DNA from: TMP-86 sp046347195
Lineage (GTDB): Bacteria > Pseudomonadota > Gammaproteobacteria > Steroidobacterales > Steroidobacteraceae
DNA length: 64,000 nt
Assembly (NCBI GenBank): GCA_046347195.1
Contig: JAXMGQ010000002.1
Coordinates: forward strand, 62,001 to 126,000
Reading direction: 5' to 3'
The notes beneath the pieces were generated by a model, which ran no database searches, was not told the origin of the DNA, and saw only the letters and a list, made by a program, of their open reading frames with translations. The position numbers and the translations under genes are program-made. Shown here one piece after another: positions 25,996-33,484 of the stretch. Position 1 is the stretch's first letter. The number at the start of each line of letters is the position of its first letter.

Positions 25996-26969
25996 CCGGC
26001 GGCGAACCCGACGAGGACCTGCTGCGACGCTACCGCGAGGCGAGCGATGCGCAGCCCGCTGCGCCCAGCCAGAGCGTGCGCGCGGCCATCCTCGCCGAAG
26101 GCCGTGCGGCCGCGGCGCGCCACGCGGCGGCCGCGCAGGCGCCGCTCAACGATGTGGCCGGCATGGCGACCGCCAGCCTCGCCGCGCGCCGCGCACGCCG
26201 CTTTCGCTGGCTGTATCCATTGATCGGGACGGCGAGCGCTGCGGCGCTCGCCGGCATCTTGGTGCTGCCACGGTTTCTGCCCGCCCCGTCTTCCACGTCC
26301 TCCCTGGCGCCTGATGCGCAGCGCGCCCCTGTTCCGGAACTCGCGGCCGCGCCAGCACCCAGGGCAGCGCCAGCGGCACCGGGCGTGGCCCTGCGACAGG
26401 AACGGCCAACTGAAGCTGTGGCCCCCGCCGTCGTGGAACACGACGCCGCCAGGACGAATCAGAGCGAATCCGTTCAGGCCTACACTGCTCCAGCGCAGGC
26501 CAATGCGAGCGTGACAGCGCAGACCACCCCGAACGCGGCAGCGCCGGTCGCCGCGGACGTGGCAACCACAGCCGCCGACAAGCGCATCGAGCGCGGCGCA
26601 GGCCGCGCCGATGCGCAGGCCTCCGGCTCCGTGCAGGCGCAGTCGAGTGAATATGAGCCTGCGGCGGCAGATGCTGCGCTGCTGTTCGCAGCCGTGCGCG
26701 GCAACGATCTCAACCAGCTACGACAGGCGCTCGCGACCGGTTCGCCTTCCGATGCACGCGATGCACAGGGACGCACGCCGCTCCTGCTGGCGATCGAACT
26801 GGGACGCGAAACCCTGGTGGCCGAGCTGCTGCAACAGGGCGCCGACCCGGATGCCGTCGATCGGCTGGGCCACACACCGCTGGCGCTGGCGCACCGGCTG
26901 CAGCGCGATCGCATCGTGCAGATGCTGGAACGCGCTGGTGCGCACGAGTTGGCGCCTACTTCGCGATGA
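25992..26969 (+). CDS. Anti-sigma-like membrane protein with C-terminal ankyrin repeats
   Basis: A 325-residue protein coupled to the ECF sigma gene. Residues 1-75 are acidic/helical and cytoplasmic (DEDLLRRYREASDAQ..VRAAILAEGRAAAARHAA), as in anti-sigma N-termini. One helix is at about 75-95 (LYPLIGTASAAALAGILVLP). A low-complexity Ala/Thr/Pro periplasmic region follows, then two or three ankyrin repeats (ALLFAAVRGNDLNQLRQALATG.. GRTPLLLAIELGRETLVAELLQQGADPDAVDRLGHTPLALAHRL). The final residues lie inside the left 64-bp repeat. Anti-sigma function is inferred from position; the ankyrin end could sense an envelope partner. Confidence 0.78.
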   Translation: MTGGEPDEDLLRRYREASDAQPAAPSQSVRAAILAEGRAAAARHAAAAQAPLNDVAGMATASLAARRARRFRWLYPLIGTASAAALAGILVLPRFLPAPSSTSSLAPDAQRAPVPELAAAPAPRAAPAAPGVALRQERPTEAVAPAVVEHDAARTNQSESVQAYTAPAQANASVTAQTTPNAAAPVAADVATTAADKRIERGAGRADAQASGSVQAQSSEYEPAAADAALLFAAVRGNDLNQLRQALATGSPSDARDAQGRTPLLLAIELGRETLVAELLQQGADPDAVDRLGHTPLALAHRLQRDRIVQMLERAGAHELAPTSR

Positions 26970-27000
26970 GGGGCGGCTCGCAGCAGCGACCCAGTGCGCC
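26937..27000 (+). repeat. Left 64-bp direct repeat flanking HNH element
   Basis: Matches 27965-28028 with two substitutions (GAGTT against GAACT). It contains the last codons and TGA of the ankyrin gene and, on the other strand, what would be the last codons and stop of the convergent lipoprotein gene. Confidence 0.9.
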
Positions 27001-27082
27001 GGCAAAAGAATTTGATTAGGGGCTATCGAATCACGCTGTTATAAACGAAGGGTATTGCGGTATCGCCGAGAGTTCGATTTAG

Positions 27083-27107
27083 TATAATATAATCAATGAG
27101 TTATAAT
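27083..27107 (+). promoter_or_regulatory. AT-rich promoter-like sequence of the HNH element
   Basis: Two TATAAT hexamers occur here (27083-27088 and 27102-27107), the second ending 2 nt before ATG 27110. Neither has a clear -35 at 16-18 nt. If the first is used, the start codon would be close to the transcript start, which favours the internal ATG 27167 as the true start. Confidence 0.35.
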
Positions 27108-27109
27108 AC

Positions 27110-27442
27110 ATGAAGCGTGAAACCCGCCCAGTGGAAAAGGCCGTGAATTTAGGGGCATACTTAGCCATGTCCGAAGATGCGAACACGAACTTGGGGTTAG
27201 ACGACAGCCTGCTGGAATCGGCCGCCCGCTGCTTGAATGGCGATAGCGTGCGCGCTTTAGGTGAGCTGAAGCTCAATGCCACCGAACAGACTCGCCTGAA
27301 TCACCTCGCGCAAAAGGCCAATGAAGGCCAGCTGTCGCAAGAAGAAGCTCGTGAATATGAGCGCTTTATCGAGTTGGGCGACATCATCGCCACCTTGCGC
27401 CTTAAAGCCGAACGGCATACCGGTCTAGCCGTTGCTCAATGA
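27110..27442 (+). CDS. Small helical protein upstream of HNH nuclease
   Basis: A 110-residue protein, or 91 residues from the internal ATG 27167 (MSEDANTNLGLDDSLL), which has an AGGGG about 10 nt ahead. It is helical and acidic (LNATEQTRLNHLAQKANEGQLSQEEAREYERFIELGDIIATLRLKAE). Its stop overlaps the HNH start (ATGA at 27439-27442). The same pairing of a short helical protein with an HNH endonuclease is known from other bacteria, notably cyanobacteria, with no assigned role. It could inhibit or guide the nuclease. Base composition differs from the host genes on both sides. Confidence 0.65.
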   Translation: MKRETRPVEKAVNLGAYLAMSEDANTNLGLDDSLLESAARCLNGDSVRALGELKLNATEQTRLNHLAQKANEGQLSQEEAREYERFIELGDIIATLRLKAERHTGLAVAQ

Positions 27443-27864
27443 GCAGCGAGGAGCTGCGGGATTCTGTCCGCACTCGCGCCGGTGGTCTTTGCGAATATTG
27501 CTGCCTGCCCGACTGGCTTCCGCCCCTTGAAGCCTTTCATCTGGAGCACATCATTGCGCGTCAGCACGGCGGCAAAAGCGAAGCTGAAAATTTCGCTTGG
27601 TCCTGCCACCGCTGCAACTTCTATAAGGGCCCCAACCTCTCGAGCATCGATCCTGAAAGCCAGGAAATCGTCCAGCTCTTCAATCCTCGGTGGGCCAGCT
27701 GGCACTCGCATTTCGCGCTTCGAGGTTTTCGCATGGTGGGGCTCACTCCCGTAGGTAGAGCCACGGTCGCGTTGCTGCAGATGAATGCCGAGCGTCGGGT
27801 TGAACGACGCGCCGAACTCGTCAAGCGCGGACTGTTTCAAAAGACTTTTCCGATGTCGCGCTGA
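27439..27864 (+). CDS. HNH endonuclease
   Basis: A 141-residue single-domain nuclease. The zinc and catalytic motifs are visible: CEYC near residue 18, LEHIIARQHGGKSEAENFAWSCHRCNFYKG (His, Asn, then CxxC). The C-terminal helix region (RFATVALLQMN-like) is typical of this HNH subgroup. HNH enzymes cut DNA, and free-standing ones like this often accompany mobile elements. It lies inside the 64-bp repeat-bounded insertion and may be what moves it, but that is inference. Confidence 0.88.
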   Translation: MSSEELRDSVRTRAGGLCEYCCLPDWLPPLEAFHLEHIIARQHGGKSEAENFAWSCHRCNFYKGPNLSSIDPESQEIVQLFNPRWASWHSHFALRGFRMVGLTPVGRATVALLQMNAERRVERRAELVKRGLFQKTFPMSR

Positions 27865-27964
27865 AAATATCCAGAAGAAAGCGAACTTTCAAATGGGTTT
27901 GCCCAATTCACCAAAGACCTGTGCCACATCCACCGCCTCGAGTTCCCCAGACCGCTGGCGCGCC

Positions 27965-28028
27965 GGTGCGCACGAACTGGCGCCTACTTCGCGATGAGGG
28001 GCGGCTCGCAGCAGCGACCCAGTGCGCC
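27965..28028 (+). repeat. Right 64-bp direct repeat flanking HNH element
   Basis: Second copy of 26937-27000, two mismatches. Read forward it again encodes GAHELAPTSR and a stop, the ankyrin gene's end, now orphaned. Read in reverse it supplies the functional 3' end of the lipoprotein gene below. Confidence 0.9.
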
Positions 28029-28355
28029 ATCGTCCTGCGCGCGTCGCGCACAGGCGATGCCCGCGCGATCCGCCTTCCAGTCCGACCACTGCGCATCCCC
28101 GTGACCGAACAGGTCCGCGATCTCCTTGCCGGCGCCGGCGAGGTACGCCTCGGTCACGCTGCAATGCCGGGCGATGAGTCCCGCCGCCAGGCAATGCGCC
28201 TGCTTGTCCCGCAGGCCGCGCGGCAGCTCGGCGCGCATGGATCGCATGCATCCCAGCGAGGACACGGCGGGCCGGGGCGCCACTGAGGCACAGCCGCCCA
28301 GCGCTGCGATCAGCAGCAGGCAGGCGCAGTGATGGATTCGATGCCTAGCGTGCAC
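27984..28355 (-). CDS. Small cysteine-rich lipoprotein
   Basis: About 123 residues from GTG 28355, which overlaps the M28 peptidase stop; ATG 28388 is an alternative. The signal ends with the lipobox LGGC. The mature part has six or more Cys (LGCMRSMRAELPRG, KQAHCLAAGLIARHCSVTEAYLAG, IACARRAQDDGALGRCC) in a spacing that suggests a helical disulfide-linked fold. No family recognised. It sits at the end of a two-gene unit with the peptidase. Its stop is inside the right direct repeat. Confidence 0.65.
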   Translation of the reverse strand: MHARHRIHHCACLLLIAALGGCASVAPRPAVSSLGCMRSMRAELPRGLRDKQAHCLAAGLIARHCSVTEAYLAGAGKEIADLFGHGDAQWSDWKADRAGIACARRAQDDGALGRCCEPPLIAK

Positions 28356-30063
28356 CCCGGCTGCGCAACCTTGCGGCCTCGAATTCATCCCCCGCCCGCC
28401 ACGAGACGCTCTTCGGCGCCGACAGCGCCTCCCAGCCCAGCGCCAGACCCAGGCGCGCGAGCAGGGCAGTGGCGGTGAAGTCCATCTGCGGCGAGTAGTT
28501 GTCGCTCGGGCGGTGGTAGTGCTGCTCGGTGTAGCGCTCGTGCAGGGCCTTGCCCCACTCCAGCGGATGGCCGACATACTTCGACGCCTCGTTGATCGAG
28601 AAGGCCGGCACGCCGGTGCGCGCCAGGCTGAAGTGATCGGAACGGTAATAGTGTCCCGCACCCGGCTCTGCGTCGGGCAGGATCTCGAGACCGAAGGCCT
28701 GCGCCGTCTTCTGCACCGTCGGGAAGAACGAGGTGCGCTCCGCGCCATCGACGTTCACCGAGGCGGGAACGCCCTCGGGCAGCAGGCCGTCGTAGTTCAG
28801 GCCGAGCGTGATGTCACCTGGCGGCAGCGGCAGGTGCTTGCCGAAGTAGTTGGAGCCGAGCAGTCCCTTTTCCTCCGCCGTCACCGCCGCGAACAGCACC
28901 GGGTGCGGGGGCTTCACGTCCAGCGTCGCAAAGGCGTGCGCGAGCTCGAGCAGCACGCCACAGCCCGTGGCGTTGTCCACCGCGCCGTTGAAAATCTGAT
29001 CGCCCTTGATGGACGGGTCGATGCCGAGGTGATCGTAATGCGCGCTGTACACCACGGCCTGCGTCGGCCGGCCCGGCGCGGCGCCCGGCAGCATGGCCAG
29101 CACATTGGGTGACTCGAAGGGGCGCACCGTGCTCAGCGTGTGCGCCTTGAACCGCAACGGCAGCTCGCGCGGACGAAAACCGCGCTGCCCGGCGGCGGTG
29201 ATCATCTGGTCGAGGTCGAGGCCAGAGCCGGCGAACAGCTTGCGCGCGACGTCGAGCTGGATCCAGTTGGCGGTCTTGAGCTTCGGATCCTGGTCATCGC
29301 GCAGGTACACCTGCTCGTTGCTCCAGGAATTGCGCACCACGTCCCAGCCGTAGCTGGCGAGGTCCGTGCGGTGGATGATGAGCGCGCCGACGGCTCCCTT
29401 GCGCGCGGCTTCCTCGTACTTGTAGACCCACCGCCCGTAGTAGGTCAGCGCGATGCCATTGAAGAAGCCCGGATCCTTCGACGGCGGCTCGTTGACGATG
29501 ACCAGCACCACCTTGCCCTTCACGTCCACGCCCTGGTAATCGTTCCATTTGAATTCAGGCGCCTCGATGCCGTAGCCCATGAACACGATGGGCGCATCGA
29601 CCTGCACATCCGCGGTCTGGGTCTGGTTGCTGGTGACGAAGTCCTCGGCGAGCTTCAACGGCAGCGTGCCGGCGGGCAAGCCTTCGATGCTGGCGGTGGA
29701 CTGCGGCAGGGTCTGCACGCCCTTGAAGGCCACCTGCTGGAAATAGCTGCCGTGGTCGCCGGCCGGTTGCAGGCCGAGTTGCTCGAACTGCGCAGCGATG
29801 TAGTGGGCGGCGATATCACCGCCGCGCACACCGGGGCCGCGGCCCTCGAGCAGGTCGTCCGACAGGAAACTCACATGAGCGCGGATGCGCTCGGCATCGA
29901 TACCCGACATTGCCCGCGCCACGGGAGCCGGCAGCCGCAAAGCGCTGGCGGGACTGCCGGTTCCGGGCGAAGCTGCGCAGGCCGCACCGGCGGCCAGGAG
30001 CAGCGCGACCGGCAGGAACAGGCCGGTTCGCAAGGCAGCAACGCGGGTTTGGAATTTCTTCAT
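28345..30063 (-). CDS. M28 family zinc metallopeptidase, exported
   Basis: A 572-residue protein. ATG 30063 gives MKKFQTRVAALRTGLF.. and a signal peptide ending ACAASPG. A protease-associated (PA) domain spans about 130-290, then the M28 catalytic domain: VVYSAHYDHLG (His, Asp), GAVDNATGCG (bridging Asp), AAVTAEEKGLLGS (Glu pair), a later Asp in LGLNYDG, and a final His in EQHYHRPSDNY. All the usual zinc ligands are present. It probably removes N-terminal residues from peptides in the periplasm or outside. Precedes the Rhs array divergently. Confidence 0.92.
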   Translation of the reverse strand: MKKFQTRVAALRTGLFLPVALLLAAGAACAASPGTGSPASALRLPAPVARAMSGIDAERIRAHVSFLSDDLLEGRGPGVRGGDIAAHYIAAQFEQLGLQPAGDHGSYFQQVAFKGVQTLPQSTASIEGLPAGTLPLKLAEDFVTSNQTQTADVQVDAPIVFMGYGIEAPEFKWNDYQGVDVKGKVVLVIVNEPPSKDPGFFNGIALTYYGRWVYKYEEAARKGAVGALIIHRTDLASYGWDVVRNSWSNEQVYLRDDQDPKLKTANWIQLDVARKLFAGSGLDLDQMITAAGQRGFRPRELPLRFKAHTLSTVRPFESPNVLAMLPGAAPGRPTQAVVYSAHYDHLGIDPSIKGDQIFNGAVDNATGCGVLLELAHAFATLDVKPPHPVLFAAVTAEEKGLLGSNYFGKHLPLPPGDITLGLNYDGLLPEGVPASVNVDGAERTSFFPTVQKTAQAFGLEILPDAEPGAGHYYRSDHFSLARTGVPAFSINEASKYVGHPLEWGKALHERYTEQHYHRPSDNYSPQMDFTATALLARLGLALGWEALSAPKSVSWRAGDEFEAARLRSRGAR

Positions 30064-30464
30064 GGTTGGCGGATCCGAATCAGACAACGAGAGTCGAGAC
30101 CTGCGAGCCTACACCTTCCGGCGCGAGATACTACCCCAGCTGCGCCGTGCTGCTCGACGTCAGTCAGGGCGGAGCACTGGTCTCGAGAGCCGATCGTGAT
30201 ATCGGTCGTCTACGAGTAGCCATTCAGGCTATAGCGTCAGATTTCAGAAATCCCCTCACGATTTTCGAAAAATATTTTTCTACCTCGCGCTCGCCAATGA
30301 TTTTCTTCTGACACACCAGCGCACTGTGCGACTTCGTTCAACTGGATCGTGATGCATTCGTCGATTGGAGACAGTTGACGGCAACCCTCAACGGCGTAAG
30401 GTCACTCGCGCGCTTCCCGGACCGCAACACGTGATAGGGAAGTCTTGAACAAGGAGTGATGGTT
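30064..30464. other. Intergenic region before the Rhs tip array
   Basis: No convincing gene. GC falls toward the right side. A small palindrome-like TCGTGATATCGGTCG occurs near 30193-30210, and AAGGAG at 30451-30455 is the RBS of the first Rhs tip. The usual long rhs core gene is not present here, so this is the left border of a decayed or transplanted rhs 3' end. Confidence 0.4.
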
Positions 30465-31283
30465 ATGAAGGGACTCTTCCGCGTCCACCGCTGCAATCAA
30501 TCCACGACAACCGCCGCTGCAGCGACGCACATGCTTCGAATCATCGGATCCGCCGTCATTGATAACAAGCGACGCTGGCAATGGGGCATGTCCAGTCCAT
30601 TTGGCACTGGAGCGCCGAACGAGAACCCCGACGCCTTGGGCGCCTTCACCTACAATCTAAGATTCCCGGGCCAGTTCCTGATGAGCGAGACTGGCAACAA
30701 TCAGAACTACTTCAGAGACTATGATCCTGCTATTGGGAGATACGTTCAATCAGATCCAATAGGGTTGAAAGGCGGCATCAATACCTATGCATACGTTGGA
30801 GGGAATCCGATTTCTCTGGTCGATCCCTCGGGCCTTGACATTACGGTGTGTTTCTTCCCCGGTGTTCCAGGTCACGTTGGTGTCGGCGTCAATTCCGCCG
30901 ACACTCAGGGGCTCTACCCTGTGAAGAGATCGGCAGGATTGGCGTTCTGCCATGACGCACAAGGCATAATCCAGCCCGATCAGCCAAGACATGCTCCCGG
31001 ATCGTCACAATGCACCGTAATCCCCACGTCCCCTATACAAGATGCACTCGCGCAGTATTTCATTGACCGGGAAAGAAACAATCGTACTGAAAAATATAAT
31101 TTGTGCAGCAATCAGTGCACAGCATTCGTGCGAAACACTCTGGGATTTGCGGGAGTTCCGTTGCCATCGGATGCCCGATACTCAGCGCTCAGTCTAAGAG
31201 ATGCAGTTTCTCAATCGGTGCCGGCGAATTTTTATGGCGCTATTCGAAGAGCTTATTCGCCCGGATACAGCGGGTCATGGTAG
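30465..31283 (+). CDS. Orphan Rhs C-terminal tip 1 with papain-like toxin domain
   Basis: 272 residues from ATG 30465 (AAGGAG upstream; ATG 30459 also possible). Residues 35-125 are the end of an Rhs core: WQWGMSSPFGTGAPNENP, FTYNLRFPGQ, YFRDYDPAIGRYVQSDPIGL and YVGGNPISLVDPSGLD, the usual junction to the variable toxin. The toxin part (about 127-272) has a His in PGHVGVGVNS and then a Cys in YNLCSNQCTAFVRNTLG. This His-before-Cys order fits circularly permuted NlpC/P60 or papain-like enzymes. The conserved upstream core (thousands of bases) is missing, so it is an orphan. The gene overlaps its putative immunity gene. Confidence 0.78.
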   Translation: MKGLFRVHRCNQSTTTAAAATHMLRIIGSAVIDNKRRWQWGMSSPFGTGAPNENPDALGAFTYNLRFPGQFLMSETGNNQNYFRDYDPAIGRYVQSDPIGLKGGINTYAYVGGNPISLVDPSGLDITVCFFPGVPGHVGVGVNSADTQGLYPVKRSAGLAFCHDAQGIIQPDQPRHAPGSSQCTVIPTSPIQDALAQYFIDRERNNRTEKYNLCSNQCTAFVRNTLGFAGVPLPSDARYSALSLRDAVSQSVPANFYGAIRRAYSPGYSGSW

Positions 31284-31573
31284 TGGGATTCCGTTTACTC
31301 GTAACGTCGTTCGCGACCCTCGGCCTCCTAGTTGCCGTTGCGATTGTTGCCGCCGACCGCCTGGTCAGTGGAGGATTTTGGCGGCCGTGGGTAGTTTACG
31401 TGTTTCCTTCTAGCTATATGATTGGAGCCGCCAGTGGAATTATCGATAGCTTTTTTTATGAAATGGCCGCTATTGCGACCATCGTGAACGCGGTCTTGTA
31501 TGCCCTGGGCGGAGTTGTTGTCGGTTGCGTATTGCGCGGTTTCGTTAAGCTAGCAAAGGTCTTCCGCCATTGA
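31277..31573 (+). CDS. Small membrane protein, candidate immunity for tip 1
   Basis: 98 residues from ATG 31277, overlapping the toxin stop (tail TAG at 31281-31283). Three hydrophobic helices (about 5-24, 32-55, 65-85) and a basic C-terminus. Position and coupling are what is expected of a Rhs-CT immunity gene; a membrane location would protect against a periplasm- or membrane-acting effector. The sequence itself has no known family. Confidence 0.6.
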   Translation: MVVGFRLLVTSFATLGLLVAVAIVAADRLVSGGFWRPWVVYVFPSSYMIGAASGIIDSFFYEMAAIATIVNAVLYALGGVVVGCVLRGFVKLAKVFRH

Positions 31574-31747
31574 TTCTCCATTCGTCGCTATTGGCGCGAC
31601 GAGATTGTTGTACTGTCAAATCCTGTAACAAAGGGGACAATCTGTTCTGTCACCGACGTGCTGGAGAATGGGGCAAACCTCTCCGACATTCAGGCACGCC
31701 TCAGACATTGGGCTTTGTCGACCGCTGAGGTCGAAACAGGGGTGTAG

Positions 31748-31873
31748 ATGTTCGAGTTTGAAGAATTTCGCAAGAAAGCCCGTCGGGCGCACCTCGCCCG
31801 CAACGGCAATGCTGTCCTTGACGTGCTGGAGATCGACATCCCGAGCCTCCCGGCCGCCCTGGCCGAACAATAA
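31748..31873 (+). CDS. Short ORF of 41 residues, possible gene fragment
   Basis: ATG 31748 to TAA 31873. The product MFEFEEFRKKARRAHL.. then DVLEIDIPSLPAALAEQ looks protein-like (amphipathic helix, then hydrophobic segment), and base use is host-like. There is no good RBS. Could be a fragment of an older immunity or transposase gene between tips 1 and 2. Not recognised. Confidence 0.3.
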   Translation: MFEFEEFRKKARRAHLARNGNAVLDVLEIDIPSLPAALAEQ

Positions 31874-31910
31874 TCCCTCGCCTTGCGGTCGCCTCCTGGG
31901 CGGGGCGACA

Positions 31911-32028
31911 ATGCCTCCGAGCCTTCCCCAGACCTCGGGAGTACGTGCCTTCCTCATCGCCCCTTTGGCCGCCGATCGCCTCCAGAAAAACGCCCATCGT
32001 TACGATGGAATCGCGTCTGGGCGGATGT
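31911..32028 (+). repeat. Diverged 118-bp direct repeat, copy 1
   Basis: Aligns with 35549-35665 with one gap and about a dozen or more mismatches. It ends exactly at the start of the second Rhs tip (ATGTATGTTCAG), so it may mark a recombination junction. Not coding in any plausible frame. Confidence 0.6.
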
Positions 32029-32558
32029 ATGTTCAGTCAGATCCGATAGGGTTGAACGGCGGAGTCAATACCTACACATACGTCGAAGACAACCCGCTAG
32101 ATGATAGTGATCCGTCGGGCCTGGACGGGTGCTACGTCGAATTTAGCGATTATCCGATAGTCATTCCTAATACAAAAATCTCCTTGCCGCTCGGGCACGC
32201 CGGCGTTGTTGCGTACGATCCAGCAACAGGTGCCACGCGTTACTATGAATACGGTCGTTATGAAACCGACAACGGCGAAGTTGAGCGGCGCTATGTCCCC
32301 GACTTGGTAATTGGACCTGACGGCAAACCAACGCCGGCTTCCATGAAGAAGCTGCTGGATTACCTTTCCAAGCATCAAGGTAAGGGTAAACCTGCGGAAT
32401 CGGAGTGCAGAAGCGATGCCGACTTCAATAAGATTGTTAATTTCGCAGAAAAATTTCGCAAGGATCCGAATAGACCTCCGTACAGCTGGAATCCACTGCG
32501 GCCGAATCACTGCAAGACGTTCGCGCGCAAAGCGATTGAAGCAGGCAGGGCCAAGTGA
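32025..32558 (+). CDS. Orphan Rhs C-terminal tip 2 with papain-like toxin domain
   Basis: 177 residues from ATG 32025. It opens directly in the Rhs core: MYVQSDPIGLNGGVNTYTYV..NPLDDSDPSGLD, so only 33 residues of core remain. The toxin part has a His in LPLGHAGVVAYDPATGATRYYEYGRY and a Cys in RPNHCKTFARKAIEAG, again His before Cys. The frame is open upstream to 31668 but that sequence is not Rhs-like. It ends with overlap to the next gene (GTGATG). Catalysis is inferred from the motif order; the substrate is unknown. Confidence 0.72.
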   Translation: MYVQSDPIGLNGGVNTYTYVEDNPLDDSDPSGLDGCYVEFSDYPIVIPNTKISLPLGHAGVVAYDPATGATRYYEYGRYETDNGEVERRYVPDLVIGPDGKPTPASMKKLLDYLSKHQGKGKPAESECRSDADFNKIVNFAEKFRKDPNRPPYSWNPLRPNHCKTFARKAIEAGRAK

Positions 32559-32875
32559 TGAGACGCTACTTGTGGGCGGCACTTCTTGCTTCGGTACTGG
32601 CAAACGCGTTTTTGGCTTATAAGCTTTTTGATACAGTAGTCAGCTTGGATTATGCGAGAGCACAGACGAAGAATCTGACTGAGCAGGTACAGTCTCAGGT
32701 TCAGATACTGAAACTGGATTGGCAGGGACGCACAGTTACGGAATTAGCAACACTCCGTCAGGCTTTGTTAAGACTAGGTGTCGCAGTAAAGCGAGATGGG
32801 GACAATCTAAATGTCGGAGACCTAGAATTTCGTGTTAGAGATGGCAGGGTGCAGGCCGTTGAACTCGATCATTGA
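32558..32875 (+). CDS. Single-pass membrane protein, candidate immunity for tip 2
   Basis: 105 residues from ATG 32558, which overlaps the toxin stop TGA by one base. An N-terminal helix (YLWAALLASVLANAFLAYKLF) anchors a periplasmic domain with a short coiled coil and a beta-like tail (LNVGDLEFRVRDGRVQAVELD). Position and coupling suggest that it protects against tip 2 in the periplasm. No known family. Confidence 0.62.
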   Translation: MRRYLWAALLASVLANAFLAYKLFDTVVSLDYARAQTKNLTEQVQSQVQILKLDWQGRTVTELATLRQALLRLGVAVKRDGDNLNVGDLEFRVRDGRVQAVELDH

Positions 32876-33455
32876 TGACCAGAACTACTTCAGGGACTAT
32901 GAGAGCTTCACAGGTCGATACGTGGAGTCAAATCCAATCGGGTTGCGAGGCCGAAGTTATTCGACGTATCAATATGTCGGCTCCAATCCGGTCAGTTTCA
33001 TTGATCCGATGGGGCTCTGCAAAATCGCTTTGCAATTTTCTCGTCCAATCTCGTGGATACCTGGGTACCACATTACGGTCACAACGACCGATTCGAGCGG
33101 AAGTATGTGGTTCGCTGGGGGCCCATCGCGAAAGCCGGAAGGACCGAGCTCTTATGGTTATCTGCGTGCCGCCGCCGGAAAAAATCCCGCGTTTGAGCCC
33201 CTCGTCAAGGTCATTGTCGACGATGGAAAGCCCTGCGCCTGCTACAATGACAGTTTCAATGGAACGATAAATCGTACTAACGCGCACGATATACCTTACG
33301 ATCCGCTTGGCCAAAACAGCAATTCCTTTGCAGGGACGATGCTCAGAGATGCCGGAATCAATGTGCCGGATTCCGCGTGGCCGTACTGGACGCCGGCGTA
33401 TTCTCAAGACCTCAATCACTTCGATCCCTTTGACTTCTTGTCGTTGTCGAAGTGA
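32832..33455 (+). CDS. Orphan Rhs C-terminal tip 3 with DUF3750-like domain
   Basis: 207 residues. The Rhs-like part DQNYFRDYESFTGRYVESNPIGL begins at about 32877, directly after the stop of the preceding immunity gene, and has no start codon of its own; the only in-frame starts (GTG 32832, ATG 32841) lie inside that gene. Core ends with YVGSNPVSFIDPMGLC. The toxin has a His in YHITVTTTDSSGSMWF and GQNSNSFAGTMLRDAG, like the NSNxF motif of DUF3750 proteins, where Asn/Ser replaces the Cys. It is thus either translated by coupling or silent. Confidence 0.62.
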   Translation: MLEMAGCRPLNSIIDDQNYFRDYESFTGRYVESNPIGLRGRSYSTYQYVGSNPVSFIDPMGLCKIALQFSRPISWIPGYHITVTTTDSSGSMWFAGGPSRKPEGPSSYGYLRAAAGKNPAFEPLVKVIVDDGKPCACYNDSFNGTINRTNAHDIPYDPLGQNSNSFAGTMLRDAGINVPDSAWPYWTPAYSQDLNHFDPFDFLSLSK

Positions 33456-33484
33456 TGACCTCCGATGACTTTCAGGTGCCTTAG

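Larger units (their letters stand above)
26937..28028 (+). mobile_element. Putative HNH-carrying insertion bounded by 64-bp direct repeats
   Basis: About 1.03 kb of visibly AT-richer sequence encodes a 110-residue protein and an HNH nuclease in an ATGA-overlapping pair. The two flanking copies are spaced exactly 1028 nt apart. Because each copy completes one of the two convergent host genes, the insertion duplicated the overlapping 3' ends and disrupted neither gene. No transposase or terminal inverted repeat was seen. It resembles a homing-type or recombination-mediated gene insertion rather than a standard IS. Confidence 0.6.
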
